From Tetranychus cinnabarinus (Eukaryota; Arthropoda; Arachnida; Trombidiformes; Tetranychidae): a stretch of DNA of 64,000 bases. The position numbers and the translations under genes were made by a program. The notes beneath the pieces were generated by a model that saw only the letters and a list, made by a program, of their open reading frames with translations, was not told where the DNA came from and did no database searches. Shown piece by piece: positions 32,949-46,514 of the stretch. The stretch lies in NCBI GenBank assembly GCA_022266195.1, contig WHVY01000005.1, forward strand, positions 4,712,001 to 4,776,000, read 5' to 3'. How positions within the stretch are numbered: position 1 is the stretch's first letter; every line of letters starts with the position of its first letter.

Positions 32949-35900
32949 TTGAATTGGTTTATCAAATGTTTTCTCGTTCCTCACCCAATGAGCAATCAAA
33001 ACTTTTTACACATTTATAATGGATCTCAGTTAACTTTGGATTGAAATACAAGTCGATGATCTTTGGTAACACTGATTGGTGACAAACCAGAAAAACCAGG
33101 TTCAACAGTTGGAATCAGTTTTAATCTAATTTCACTGTAAACATGGTTAATGGTGCAACTGGCTGAGCTATTAACTGTGTAAAGGGAAAAAAAGGAAAAG
33201 ATTCAGTAATAATCTGATTTTGTGGAGTGAAAAAAATGGGTGAAAAAAAGGAAATAAACACACAGAGAATGTTGGCCAAAGTGAGATGGAATCGCAAGTG
33301 GATTAACGGCAAAAATCAAGATAATCCAAGACAAATGTTGGGTTAAACGAATCACTTAATGTCCATTTGAGTAACACCAATAATCTTGATTGTTTCACTT
33401 TTGGGTTAAATTGGTTGTAAAGTGTTAATGAACAGTTTGTGGTAACTTGCAAAGGATAACAAGAGTGAAAAGGAGATAAATTTGTTTCTATTAATGTTGA
33501 TTATACTTTACAGCATTTACGAGTTTTGATGATTGATGAAGAGCAAATGATGATTTGGGTTTACCTTTCAACAGCTAATTATTGTTGATTCATTAAATTT
33601 CAATACGCTTCTCAACTCGCTTGGAACTTTCTGTTGATTTGTTTTTTCGCTTCTTTTTGTTTTCTCTTTTCACTTTTATCTTTTGATCTTCTCTTTTTTA
33701 CTCCTTGTTGTTTAACAAGCAAATAGCATCTTCCTACTGATCATGATATTAAACTTTACTCTCTTTTGGTTCATTCTCACTGCTCAACTTGCTCACTTCT
33801 CATTCACTTATCCTCATCACTCTTATCTTTATCATCATCATACTCGTCATCATCAGCCTTTCCTTTTTTTCCTTACCTATTGCCTTTGACTCTCCAAGAT
33901 GACTTGAAACTTGAAAGGTAACTAAAAATGAGAATGTCATTCAACAAGACAATTTATCTTTTACTCTGCATAATAGTTTCATATTTTTGTTCACTTCTTA
34001 AGATGATGATAATGCTGATGAAAAAGGGTTACCTTTTTTTATTATTATTATCATTATCATTCTTTTCATTTTATCCTTTTTATTCAACGTCGCAAGTCAA
34101 ATCCTTGGTATTTGTTTGTATTGATGCGCATAAAAAAGGATAACTTTAAGATTTTCTCATTTTACTTTTTTTCTATCATCTTTCATTTGCTAAAATTGAC
34201 AATTAAATTCCGTTTTAACTGAGTAATCCAGTAATCACACAAGTTATTTGAATGACAGTGTTAATGAGCATTATCAAAATGGATGACAGGGAGTTCTTAA
34301 TAAATTGTTAGATTAACTATTAGTTAGCCAATGTTAGACGAAATAATTGAACATCAGCTCTGAATTAATGACAATTTCAACTGAATTATGTTGAGATGCA
34401 AAAGGTTGGAAATTATTTTCTTTTGCTCCAATATGAGATTTAAAATTATAATCAAAAAGCATTCACTCGGTTTGACTAGGAAAGAGTTCAATTTAAGGTT
34501 GAAAGATCTTGCTAAACTCAAATGCCAATAAATTAATCAAATCGATTGAGAATCAATTTCAAACAAGTCGAAATGAAATCACTCAAGCTCCCAAGTGCAT
34601 TCATAAACACTAAAATGAGGTTGAAACAAGTCATTAGCAAGTTTACATTAGTTTTCAAATAAAAAGTACAAAAATTTTCTTGTTTGTAGTGGCAAAAAAC
34701 TTAGACCATCAGAGACATTAAAAAATTTCTCTGGTTATTCTTCGAGAATCGAGGTCCAGTTGAAACTTAAATCGAAAATAAAATTTTCTTTTTCTGGTTT
34801 GATCGATTTTGGTTTGAACCTGGCTTTTCGAGTCTCTGTGAGAGTTAAAGTGCTGAAACTTTTTTTGTCGATAACTGTAAGTCACATTAGTATGTGGAAC
34901 CAAAATATAGTAAGTAAAATTATTATAATTTAGTTTTTATGAGTCGAAGGTGGAATTTTCTAATATTGAATGCTGACTGAGTGTTTCATGGATACAAGAC
35001 TGATATTAAGAGTCTATCGTGTCATGTCTTTGGTATTATTCGCGTATTCAACTCTACGTTTTAATTTCTGTAGACTTTTGGTGCATATTGAATAATGATA
35101 TTGGTTTTATTCACAGCGTAAAAGCGTAGTAATATCAAGTAAAGTGGCTTCAATTTTCATTTTATTTTATTTTTCAAACTGATTGATTGATTGAAACCGA
35201 TTAATGACTAAATAAAAACCTGACATCTGTCTGACTTTTTTGTCATTACTAAAAATTCGGGCAACTTTTATCTTTCCTTAAAAGCTATTTCAAAAAACTT
35301 TAAGCTAATTTTTACTGGTGTGTGTATTTAGGTCGAACACTGTTTCACCAAAAGATGATTTATATCAAAATTGAATTTCTAAAATTGTCCGTCGAATATT
35401 TAAAGAGGAAAATCTGAGATATCAACCGGAGATGAGAATGAGAGTGAAAAAACGTTTTGTGAATAAATTTTATTGATCGTTTGAATCAAAGAGATAAAAC
35501 TTTTGATTTTTAAATGAAGACAAGGTTTTATAAATTTAACATTGAAAAAAAAACAAAAACAGAAATAATATAATTTGGACGAGGAATGAAAAGGTGAATA
35601 TGGAACAAACTAGGAATCATTCAATTCCTGTCATCACAGTTCAATTTGACTTTTAGCTTGATCATCATAGCAAGAATTATTTTAAAATTATTGATTCCAT
35701 GGTTCATGATCTGTCCAATAATGAAGCTCAATGTTTCAATTTGTTCCAAGCTAATTATGTAGAGGTTTTGTATTGTAATTATATAAATGTGAATCTCAAC
35801 CAAAACCGAGTGGGAAATTTTTACTTTTGTGCTCACAAGAATCATCTCAATTGGTTCCCTGATTGGGAATTAATCCTTAATATGTGATATTGCATTGAGT

Positions 35901-36192
35901 AATGAGATCGATTCAAGTTCGGTTGATTTTATTCAACTTCCCCAGTTTTATGAATAGAAAGTTTCTTGTGATTTCTCTTGGTTTGTAATATTAATAAATC
36001 AGATTCCGTTTCTAAATGCAAAAGTGTTAAACAATGAGATACTTGAATGAGCTGGGTCCAATCAATGACCAGTTATTGAAATTGGATCGTTCGTAAATGG
36101 CAACTTTTATACAAATATATTTTGTACAAAAAGCTTTGATCGTTTTTATCTAGTTTTTGTCTTTGATGCTTGTAGAGAAGTCATTTTACAAT
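32949..36192. other. Intergenic, upstream of receptor gene and downstream of exchanger gene
   Basis: AT-rich, with a pyrimidine-rich stretch around 33,620-33,900. Receptor 5' UTR exons and promoter are expected here but I could not place them. No credible ORF. Confidence 0.5.
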
Positions 36193-39100
36193 CTAATTAA
36201 TTAAATGGTTGGCATTTATTTCATCATGTTCCTCTTCACTATCAGATGGCCTTCTGACAGCTTGATACCATCGATTTGTTAAATCACTCATCTGTGAACG
36301 ACAATCTTTTACTTCCTACAATTATGATGAAAAAATAAGGGAAAATTAAAAGCAAAAGGTTAATGTGAATTCAACAACAAGCAGATAAATCAAGAAAGAA
36401 CTGCGATTATAGAGAATAATAAACAAGTTCAACTTGATTTAAACTGCAAGCATCAATTATTATTGATCTAACCTGTTCAGTGAATCGTCGAGTGAAAAAA
36501 GGTATGAGATATTTAACATCCAATTTTACAAAACCACTTAAATTATTTCTTAGAAAATTACTCTCGATTTCATCTTCAGTTAAATCAGCTAGATGATCGG
36601 CTTCAATTGTTTGGCCCTGGAAAGGTAAAATTAATATTGTTATTTCATCAATCAGGCTGGACAAAATAAAATGTAAACTCACCATTTCTCTAGTTTTGCT
36701 TAAAGTTATCTTTCTTGAGCTGCTGCTCTTTCTTCCTCTTCGACTTATGGATCGTTTATCAGCTTTCAAAAACTAAAATTTGCAAGAAAAAGAAAATTTG
36801 TTAGAAAATAATCAACGAGTAAATCAGTCAAATAAATCTAACCTTCATTAACGGCATTGTTAAACCTCCAAGAAAAATTATTGTGAATAAAACGATTATC
36901 AATGTTGTTGTTACGATAACTCTCTTCTTTTCATTTTCAATCTCCAAGTGAAGAGCAACTGCGTAAGCAACTGCACCTCGAAGTCCGCTGAACCACATGA
37001 CAAACATCATTCTTTTAGAAATCTTGTGTTCTCTGAAGTAATTACAGAAATATGACAATGGATATATATTGGCTGCTCGACCAAGCAAACAAAGTATCAC
37101 GCTCGAAATGATGAAGGATGGTTTCAGAAGCAACGGAAAGCTAAACAAAGCTAAGCCTAAATAGGCGAAGACACATGTTTCTGTAAAAAAAAGAAAAAGA
37201 AAAAAAAGATTGATCAATGAAAAGTTAATGAAAAAGTGTTGTAAAATTAGTTGAATTAGTGTTATTAGCTTTCCAACACTTCAATTATTATCATATTAAC
37301 AGTAATTGAAGTGAAAAATCTTAATCATAAACTGATGGAGGTTGTGACATTTTTCGTTGAAACAACAACCTTTTAAGGTTATGAAAGCGATACATTTTAT
37401 GGTTGAGAGAAGCCGAGAGTGAATGCAAATTGAACTTCTTTTACCATTTTTTAGCATAAAATCAATTCATCGTTTATACCTGAAATGAATGCAAGTGTCC
37501 TTAGAGTTTGTTGCATTGTTATTTGTGTTACAGGAGATAAATTGTAATGAGCATAGTGAGACATCACAATTCCATTGAAAAGAATGGCCATTATACCTGC
37601 AAAAACAAAATAAAAAAAACGAAAATTAGTTAAACTAATTATATTGATTATTTGATGAAAATGAAAACCAACCAGAAAGATGAACTCCTTCAGCAAGTCC
37701 ATAAGGAGCGTAAATAAATGCAAGCATCATTCCAAATTCCAAGGAAGGATTTTTACGAAGATCAACATATTTGAATATAAGGGCTGCAATAAAGGCAAAG
37801 GTCGCTCCAATAGCTGCACTGCCAAAGAAGACGATGAAAAAGCGACCAACTCCTTGAAAAACTGCGCCTGCTGTTGATAAAACAACACCGGTAGATTGTC
37901 CAGCTTCTAAAGCTGTCGTTGCCAAAACGATTGATACAGCATCATTGAGAATACTTTCTCCAAATACTAACATGTTTAAAACTGGATCAATATCGAGAGC
38001 ATGAAATATTGCTAGAGTAGCAACAGGATCAACAGCCGAGATTAAGGAGCCAAAGGCGAAGCTTTCACTGAAGGATAAGCAAAAGACAGCATTCATCTGT
38101 TTGACAAATAAAATATAGAGAGAAATGACATTACCATTAGGGTAAAATAGAAGGTAAAATGAAAATAAGAAATAATGTTATTAAGTAAATAGGATTAGAA
38201 GTCACGTTCAGCAAATATAAAAACGTAATTTAATAATCTTACTAACCAATCCAAGAATATAAATTCCTCCACCAATGACTAGTGCAGATATTGTGGTTCC
38301 AACAATGGCAAATACAAGAATTGAGCCAATATTTTGAAAGAAATTACCTTTGTGCAAATTGTAACCAGATTCATACATTATCGGAGGTAAAAGAAGAAGG
38401 AAAAAAGTCGTTGGATTGAACATTTCTTCTCTTTGCCAATCACCTAAATGTTGATTTGAGATCATTTTTGTTACTAAACCAATTAAAGCTCCAAGTAAAA
38501 CCACAGCCAAGCTTTCTGGAATATAGTGAAACTTGGTTTGAAGTATAAAGTGTATCACAAAAATACAGAGAACTGAAATAGATGAGAAAAAAATGTTTAA
38601 TAATCAAATCAAAAAAACTAAACCAATTACGATTAATTACCAATCACAGAGAGTACGAAAAAAATAGCCATAGATGAATGATGTTCTTCCTCTGCTGAAC
38701 CTTTTTGTGGTAACCTCTGGTTAACCGAGATTGTTGAAGTTCCTGTAGTGAGGCTGGCATTTGTCGATGGTTCAGCGACATTTGTAACTGGCGGAATAGG
38801 TGTTGTTGTAATTGTCGATTCATTGAGACTTCCATTATTTGAAACTAAGGTACTGTTGGTAGAAGGTTAAGAAATAAAGAGATAATTAAAGCAACAATTA
38901 AATAAAATAATGATAAAAGCAGATAATCATTACACTGTAAGCGAATTGGGGCAAAAAAGTGTTAATTGTAGAAAGAAAAATAAATGGTAATAATATTATT
39001 GAATGGTTTCCTTCAATGTTACAATTTGTTTCAAATAAGAAATACAATTTTAGTTGAATCGTTAACTTTTTTATCCTCTTTTCTAACCTTCTTTCGATTA

Positions 39101-39469
39101 ACGATGCGGTTAGTTGGCTATTATGACGATCAATTTAAGATCATTTAGACGAATATTGTTGTTGAAAATGTTAGCTGTTTTACAGGCAGAAAATAAAACG
39201 AAACCCTGAACCTCAATCGTAAATCAACAAAAGAAACATCAAAATTGAATGTTGAAGACTAAAAATATCAACACTAAAGAAAACTGTTTAAGATATTAAT
39301 TATTGAAATGTATTTACCTAACAGGATGGAGTGTAGAGTTGATTGTACTTGATGTTAAGTTAACAGTAACATTAGGATTAAGGGTTGAGGCAAATATCAA
39401 CACCGGAAAAATTGAATTTATGATAATAACGGAGATGATTAAGAAACATAGAGGCGATGAGGGCAACAT
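36193..39469 (-). CDS. NHE8: Na+/H+ exchanger of the NHE8 (SLC9A8) type
   Basis: Coding exons in transcript order: 39469-39318, 38852-38641, 38572-38247, 38096-37673, 37596-37480, 37180-36843, 36772-36683, 36616-36473, 36315-36193 (1,926 nt, 641 aa). An N-terminal hydrophobic signal is followed by a Ser/Thr/Asn-rich linker, then the transporter core. NHE8 features seen: LPPIMYESGYNLHKGNFFQN, FGSLISAVDPVATLAIF, GESILNDAVSIVL (the Asn-Asp of the ion site), SHYAHYNLSPVTQ, FVMWFSGLRGAVAYAVALHL, and a short acidic C-terminal tail. Family members exchange Na+ or K+ for H+ in Golgi/endosomal or apical membranes; the location here is inferred. The ATG at 39,469 precedes the signal-like helix. All introns are GT-AG. 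Confidence 0.94.
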
Positions 39470-41159
39470 CTTTGATTATAATTGCGATGGCTGGCGTAAT
39501 TTTTTTGGCACCTTTCCAATTTTTGTCTGTAGATAAAAAAAGACACGATTAGTTATCAATCTTAAACATATGTTGGATTTATGACGATAAAATGAGGTAA
39601 ATTGATTGTAATTGGTTCAAATTTGTTGTTATTTGTTTTGTACACTGTCAAGGATATGAATAAACTGATCACGATTTGGTTAGATGTATAGCCAATGAAT
39701 AGATAGAATGAAAATGGCATTGATTTGTCATTGTGATTAAAAAAAGATTGGTTACATAAGTCTAATAATCGAGAATTGAGATTTGACATTTAGATAAATC
39801 TTGGTATATAAAGTCATTTCAATCAGTTGATAGAGACTGAGGCATGGAACTAGAAATTTTTTATTCAATGTTAGACTTTTCTTCTCTTGATGCATAACAC
39901 GTTCAACTTGACAAATTAGCCGAATGTTTGTTTGTTTAGTTTTTTCTCTCTATGCTCATGAAATAAAAGATAGCTTAATTCAGGCTTCACGAGTTTCATT
40001 TGACTCATTTATTTGTAAAATCACTAAAGTTGAACAGTGAAATGAAATTTAGAAAAAACAATTGTTTCAATGAAACAATTTCACACTGGACCAGATAAAG
40101 TGTGGTTTATACTTGACGTTTAAAGAGGAATCGCACCTGAACTTGAACAATGGTGGACAATTCAAGTAAATCGTCAGGCATATACCGTTCTATTATAGGA
40201 CATTTAATAGATTCAGTCAACTAACTAATAACAATATAAAGAACAACGTCATGGAAAATCCTTGAGTTATTCATTTCCACCAATATCGATAAAGGAAATG
40301 GGTTGAATTTCAATTATCTGTTTATGATGCCAAGACTTAGAGCACTTTCACGATTAGAATACAGAAGCAGATTATTGAAATAGACATAGATTCTATGTTC
40401 TCAATTCGATTATCATTTGGAGGCCAAGCCTAATATAACCAAATCTATTCTCTGTCTTGTTCAGACAAATATTTGTAAACATCAATTTAGAGCAGAAAAT
40501 AAATCAATATCAGGTTTAACGTTACTACGTTTCTCAAGTAAACGCACAAGTCTGCACAAGATTGACAAATCGATTTTGAGAAGAAAATCAAATTATCCAT
40601 GTTTAAACGGAATAAATGTTAATGTTGACATGTGATAATGGGACAGAATAGATAAAAATTATAATTTAACACATACTTACTCATCAAATAATCATGTTCA
40701 CTTGTAATCCATTGAGCTTTTCAAGAGAGACAAATTGATAAAACATATTAACAGTTATTCCAAATTTTAAGCCATTGAATGATGGATGGATAAATGTCCG
40801 TGACATTGAACAGTATAAATATAATTGCAATTGTTACTGAATAAGCTGAACAACGAATGAAATTTAATCATATTCCGATTCTAACCACACTTCGAGCTCA
40901 TTGCAAACTCACTATTGAAAGGACTCGATAGTCAACTCTCAGATTTATCATTGATATTTTATCAGATACTTTTTGTAGGCGAAACTGACGATAGATGGCA
41001 TTGGACGACTTCAAAATTTGATCACTAGCTCAGCTGATTCCAAATTAACGTTATGTTTATTCAATAAAATAAAATGATAAAAGTATTTTATCAATTCTGT
41101 TTATCCCCATAAAATCTACATTGTTCTTTCTCTGAAAAACTGTGTGTCATTCGAAGAGT
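39470..41159. other. Divergent intergenic region (exchanger / oxidoreductase)
   Basis: About 1.7 kb, promoter side of both flanking genes. No gene or repeat recognised; short ORFs such as 40,417-40,635 lack family resemblance. Confidence 0.5.
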
Positions 41160-42686
41160 ATGGAACGATTTAGCTTAGTTGTCTTCGGTTCTTCTGGTTA
41201 TACAGGAATTTACGTTGTAGAAGAGATTTTTCGTTATTTGTATAAATACGGTCCAAAATTTACTTGGGCAGTCGCTGGGCGAAATGAAACAAAACTTCGA
41301 GCTTCTCTTTCGACGTCTCTTGATTATTCTGGAATAAGGGACTATGATGTCAATTCAATTGAAGTTATTCAGGCAGACACCAGTGACTATGAATCATTGG
41401 TTAAAATGGCTAAAAGAGCTAAAATTTTGGTTAGCTGTGTTGGACCTTATCGAAGTTTCGGTGAACCAGTCGTTAAAGCTTGTATTGGTGAGTTATTTTA
41501 AAAGAATCTCATGACCAAAACCTTGTTGGTGATGAATTTTGTAAAATTATTCTAATGATAGGTGATGTCAAAGTTACCGTCGATGATCAACAGTCGATAA
41601 ACAACGGCCTCATTTTGAACTATTTGCACTAATTTGTCGTGTCTATTTGGTTTCTCTTACCAGAAAGTAAAACTGATTATATCGATTTTTGTGGTGAACC
41701 TCAGTTTTTAGAAGAGATTCAACTTAGATACTATGATATCGCTCGTGAAAGAAATCTGTATATACTTCCATCCTGTGGATTTGACAGTTTACCCTGTGAT
41801 GTTGGTGTTGAATTCACTAAATCAAAATTTCCCGGAACTTTAGATACTGTGGAAACTTTTCTATCAGGAAGTTTTAAAAAAGGATTGAAAGCAAATTCAG
41901 CTACTTGGGATTGCATCATTGAAGGGTTCCATCATTCACATGAATTAAGACCTCTCCGACGTAAGCTATTTCCTGAAGTTTTTGGTAACATTCGACAATT
42001 TAAAACACGCTACCCGATAGCAAGAAAATTTCTGTATCGCGATGGAGACGGAAAATTATACATACCTTTCCTTGGTAGTGATCGTTCAGTTGTAAAACGA
42101 TCTCAACTACATTCCTACAATTTCTTTAAAGAACGACCTGTTCAGATGGAAGCATATACCTACATGCCTCTTAAAGCTGTCTTTCAAGCTCTCATCTCTG
42201 TCGCTCTTTTCATGATTCTGGTTCCTTTTAAATTTGGTCGTAAACTTCTCCATGACTATCCGCGTTTCTTCACTTGGGGACTATTTCTGTGAGTATTAAA
42301 ACTTAAATTGATAATCGCTTATCATCCTAATTCACTAATTTAATATTTTTCATAGTCGAGGTGGTCCATCTAGAGAAGAAGTACTCAGTTCTTCATTCGA
42401 GATAATTCTTAAAGGCCGAGGGTGGAAAGAAAAAATTGCCGATCCTCTTGAACAACCTACAAGACCTCCAGATGGTGAAATAGTGACCAGAATCACAGGT
42501 CCTAATCCTGGATATCCTACAGCAGCTATTTCAGCATTATTTGCTGGTGTTACATTGCTCGAAGAACGTGACAAGCTACCTGGAAGTGGAGGTGTTCTTA
42601 CTCCCGGAGTTGCTTTCGCCAAAACATCAATAGTTGACCGGTTAAATGAAAATGGAATAAAATTTGAAGTTATATCTGTTTCCTAA
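41160..42686 (+). CDS. SCCPDH: Saccharopine dehydrogenase-like oxidoreductase
   Basis: Exons 41160-41487, 41664-42288, 42356-42686 (1,284 nt, 427 aa). The start MERFSLVVFGSSGYTG carries a Rossmann GxSGYTG nucleotide-binding loop at residues 9-15. Later landmarks are SCVGPYRSFGEPVVKACI, YIDFCGEPQFLEE, CGFDSLPCDVG and a C-terminal GGVLTPGVAFAKTSIVDRLN. The length matches the family. A hydrophobic segment at about residues 275-290 (FQALISVALFMILVPF) fits the membrane/lipid-droplet association reported for SCCPDH-type proteins. The substrate is not known. The first in-frame ATG is used; an upstream in-frame GTG is ignored. It converges on TMEM186, 452 bp apart. Confidence 0.92.
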
Positions 42687-43138
42687 GTTGAAAAGCTTAG
42701 TTAAATAGATAATTATGGTTACAATTTAATAATAATATTCTATAAATTCAATATTCAATCATATTTTTTGTCTATGCCAAATATATCCTTAACCCTGCAC
42801 CATTATTTAAAGCTTTTTAATCTGACGTGCATTAATGTGTCCAATCAACTCTTAATTCCTATTGAATCATTACCCAGCATTTGCGTGAATCTAAATGGAA
42901 TTTGTTTCAGTTTAGATTTTGCTTGATCCAGGATGATCATTCAGATTATGGTTTGAACTACAATTATTTTGATTTAGTTACTGGTTATTTACAAAGTTTA
43001 TACTTTCATATTGTTTTTTTGATTTATTAAAGTTTTATTTGGTTAATTTTTATATTCAAGGGTTCAGAACATTCAGTTTTGTCATTTATTCATACTATAC
43101 ATGTTTTCGTTAAGTCATTGCTTTCTATATACATAAAA
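42687..43138. other. Convergent intergenic gap
   Basis: Holds the 3' ends of two converging genes; AT-rich, no other feature seen. Confidence 0.6.
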
Positions 43139-44094
43139 TCATGTTTCGGAAGTCTTTTTATTTGACTCTACCTGATATTCAGATTCATTCGCTGCATCTT
43201 TTTCTTGTTCTTTGATATTCTTGCTTATATGGTCTACATCATTATAACCTGAATGGGGTTGATAACCAAAAATCAATGTAAAATTTTCTGGATTCAAAAC
43301 AGCTTTTGGACCTAAATTCATATAATAAACTTGCCTTGAATCATAACGAGCTACTTTTAGATGAAAAGTATTTAGCTTGAGATTGACATCAGAGAGGGGA
43401 ACGATGTTATTAATAGAAATATCAGAGTGGATTCGCTTTCCCCAGAAATCAAGATGAGCTAATCGAACAAGCTTCGAGTCTTTAGAAAGATAGGCAATGC
43501 CGATAACTCTCTGATACAAGATACTATATCCAAAGAGTATTAGTAAAACAATCGATAGAGCAATGCCCATATATGCAACTTGGGTTGCTTGAACGGAACC
43601 TTCTAGGTAATAGTAAATCGAAGTGGCGAACACTAAACAGGTGAATATTGTATGATAAATTTTACATCTAACGACAAGAGTGATTGGAATTATAAATGGA
43701 TTTCGATAAACTGGCTCCCATGATTTATTGATTTCAGACTTCATTCGATCAAGCTTTTGTTGCCTTCCTTTGGTAATCAACCATCTTGCACCTGAGTTTG
43801 AATTGCAGCGAGAGCATAGAACCTGTTAAAGGGTAAAAATAGGATATTATAATAGAGTCAACATCGATAACCATTAATAATGAAACACTTCTAGATCGAA
43901 TCAGAAACCGGTGAGTGGGGATGACAGATGATTGAACAAAGGCTCATAATCAAAAGATCACAAAAATATTGTTGAGATTCGCGTCAAGAAGAGTGTTGTT
44001 GATGAAGCTTGTCAAATTTTATGAAACTTACTTGGATGGTCGATTTAGAAACTCGTGGTCGGCAGTAATTAATTGCACGAAGTAGAAGAAACAT
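43139..44094 (-). CDS. TMEM186: Transmembrane protein 186 homologue (mitochondrial)
   Basis: Exons 44094-44032 and 43822-43139 (747 nt, 248 aa). The N-terminus MFLLLRAINYCRPRVSKS is basic and amphipathic, as in a mitochondrial presequence. Two membrane helices follow (about residues 80-98, TIFTCLVFATSIYYY, and 107-130, MGIALSIVLLILFGYSIL), then a conserved soluble C-terminal half ending in a Lys/Glu tail. Known mammalian TMEM186 is an inner-membrane factor in complex I assembly; the role here is by homology. It is slightly longer than the mammalian protein. Divergent from CRPPA with 873 bp between the starts. Confidence 0.85.
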
Positions 44095-44967
44095 CTTTAT
44101 TTACTTTTCTATCGCGATTTTCACATGCTATCAAAAATATCAGATAGAAGATTTGATTTTTTTTCAGATAATATCAGTAATACTTGGAATTCAAAAAAAA
44201 CTACAAACTTTGTTAAAACTGGGCCTGATTTAAGCCTGATTCACTTTGTTAGGGATAAATGTAATGTCCATACACCTCTTCATAGTTTATTGGTTGACCA
44301 TAAAAGTTAATTAACTTGTCATTACTATTTCTGTGTGAGACTCGATAGAAAGGCCTATTGAATGGTAAACAACTTCAAAAATCGCTGTTAAATTGATATT
44401 TTCGTCCCTTTTTCAGTTTAGAGCAATTCATTCAGACCTGATTCACATTAAGTGACTGCATATTACGTAGTTCAAGACTCACAATTGCCAAAGTGCATCA
44501 ATTTCGATGTTTTTTTCAACATCTTTCTTCGTTTAATTCGTGAGAATAGTTTAAACGGCTTATTCTAACAGCAAGTCATCTTAAAATATCTAAAAAATGT
44601 AAACACTGAATGTTTACATAAAACATTTACTCTCAAAGATCGATCGATCGAGCACTCGATTTTCTGCCATCCTCACTCGGTATTGGTAATTATTATTCTT
44701 CTATATTGTATATTAAAATTTAGTTCAATTAGTTGGTCAGTTTGAAAAAATCTTGATCTGTCCGGACAATAAAGAAAATATATTTTGCATTTTTATCTTG
44801 ATAACAATCCTCATAAATGAGTGTTGTGCACTTTCCTTTCCAGTGTTTCAATTTTCACATAGATATCATGTTCATCTGTCAGTATTGGCAACAGTTGTGA
44901 CATTGTTATTGATCAATTCTGAAGCTATCCAGTTGATAAATTCTGAATTAGTTACTCTGAAATCACA
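44095..44967. other. Divergent intergenic region (TMEM186 / CRPPA)
   Basis: Shared upstream region of 873 bp, AT-rich. A GATCGATCGATCGAG run at about 44,638-44,653 is the only short repeat noticed. No gene. Confidence 0.5.
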
Positions 44968-46514
44968 ATGAATATTGGAGTTATTGTACCAGCTGCTGGT
45001 ACAGGATCTCGTTTTGATGCTTCACCTCCAAAACAATTTGTAAAAGTCGACGGCCTACCATTGCTTTATTATACAATAAGTACATTTGTCAAGTAAGTCT
45101 CAATAACAATCAATAATTTCAAAATTGAACTCCGTATCGAAATTTTCAGCTATAACTTTAATTTCTTCTTTCTTTGTTTCAGATTATCATCGACAGTGTG
45201 AGTATTTTAAGGTTACACCAATAGCCTGTAACTTTCAACATCACAACATTCTAAACTATTCTATCATTTATTATTTATTCAACAGATTAAGAAATGGTTT
45301 AACTATTGTTGTTGTATGTCCAGAAGGATATATGAGTCTCGTTCGCGAGGAAGTTCTGTCATATTTTTCAAACCAGGTTGAGAAAGGATCATTGACTGTT
45401 ATTTTGGGTTCCGATAGTCGACATCGTTCAATCAACACAGCTTTAAATTATCTTCACAAAAGACCAGGTTGGTAAAATTTAATCAATTCAATATACATTC
45501 TAGTATTCATTGTCATATTCTTTTCAATAGATAGACCTGAACTAGTTATCATCCATGACGGAGTTAGACCTTTGGTTGACTCAAACTTACTGACACAGCT
45601 AATTGAAATAGCACAAGAAAATGGGGTGAGAATCAAATTGATTAGGAGTTTACTCATTCTCTTCTAATGTTTGTGTTTCTATTATTCTTTCGATTTTCAG
45701 GCTGCTGGGCCGATTTGTGACTTGGTTTCAACTACATTGAAAGTTGACGAAGAAAATTTTGTCTCTGATATACTTGACAGGAATCTCTTCAAACAGAGTG
45801 AAATGCCTCAGGTTTTTAGATATGATGTGATTAAAAAAGCTTATGATGGTGCTACCGATGTTGATTTAGATAATGGGACTGAATGCATGGATTTAGTACG
45901 AAAATATACCGATGTAAAGACCAAAGTGGTTCGAGGATCACCTTCACAACTATTTAAAGTGACTTACAAAAAGGATCTTTACGCTGTTGAAGGAATGCTA
46001 AAAGGTTGTTAAATTACACTCTCTAAATTGATTGGTTCAGCATGGCTTTATATTAATATTAATTTTGTGTTTTTTCTTCCCAGAAATGAGGACCGTTAAA
46101 TTGATACCAATGTCTTCTATCGTGGATGATGATTTTCTTCTCATAGAAAAGGTAGAAAAAGAATTGAAAAAAAGGTTCAAAAAAGTTTTCATTGAAACTT
46201 ATCGCAATGGTTATAATCAATGTGCACCAAACGAATCTTTAGTCTTTTTCTGGTTCCTCGAGACATGGTTAGCGTTCAAAAATGAAGAAAAATCAGTCCA
46301 TCGAGGTCAAAAATATTCAAATTGGGCCCATGTCATCCTTTTCCATAGAGATTTGGAAGAGAGTGAATATTGTGATGTTGTCCGTTATACCAGGACCAGT
46401 ACAGACAACTATATTTTGGGATCAGTCAAATGTGACCCATCAAAGATCACACGGTTTTTGGGAACTATGCTTTGGAATCACGATCACTTCAGTGGTTATG
46501 TTCATTTTCTATGA
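44968..46514 (+). CDS. CRPPA: D-ribitol-5-phosphate cytidylyltransferase
   Basis: Exons 44968-45092, 45286-45467, 45531-45625, 45701-46004, 46084-46514 (1,137 nt, 378 aa). The start is MNIGVIVPAAGTGSRF, the IspD-type nucleotide-binding loop, with PPKQF just after. Further IspD-fold blocks: DSRHRSI, VIIHDGVRPLVD, SEMPQVFRYDVI, LDNGTECMDL, GSPSQLFKVTYKKDL. The C-terminal extension (about residues 237-378) is typical of animal CRPPA/ISPD and absent from bacterial IspD. Family role: makes CDP-ribitol for O-mannosyl glycans on alpha-dystroglycan. The exon 4 donor (G|GTTGTT) is weak but fixed by phase. Confidence 0.93.

Noticed and set aside
32949..32999. Longer receptor N-terminus starting at 32,999
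   Set aside because: The frame is open, but the codon at 32,999 is TTG. The ATG at 32,948 is directly followed by a good signal peptide.
40417..40635. 72-codon ORF upstream of the oxidoreductase gene
   Set aside because: It starts with TTG and has no family motif; probably fortuitous.
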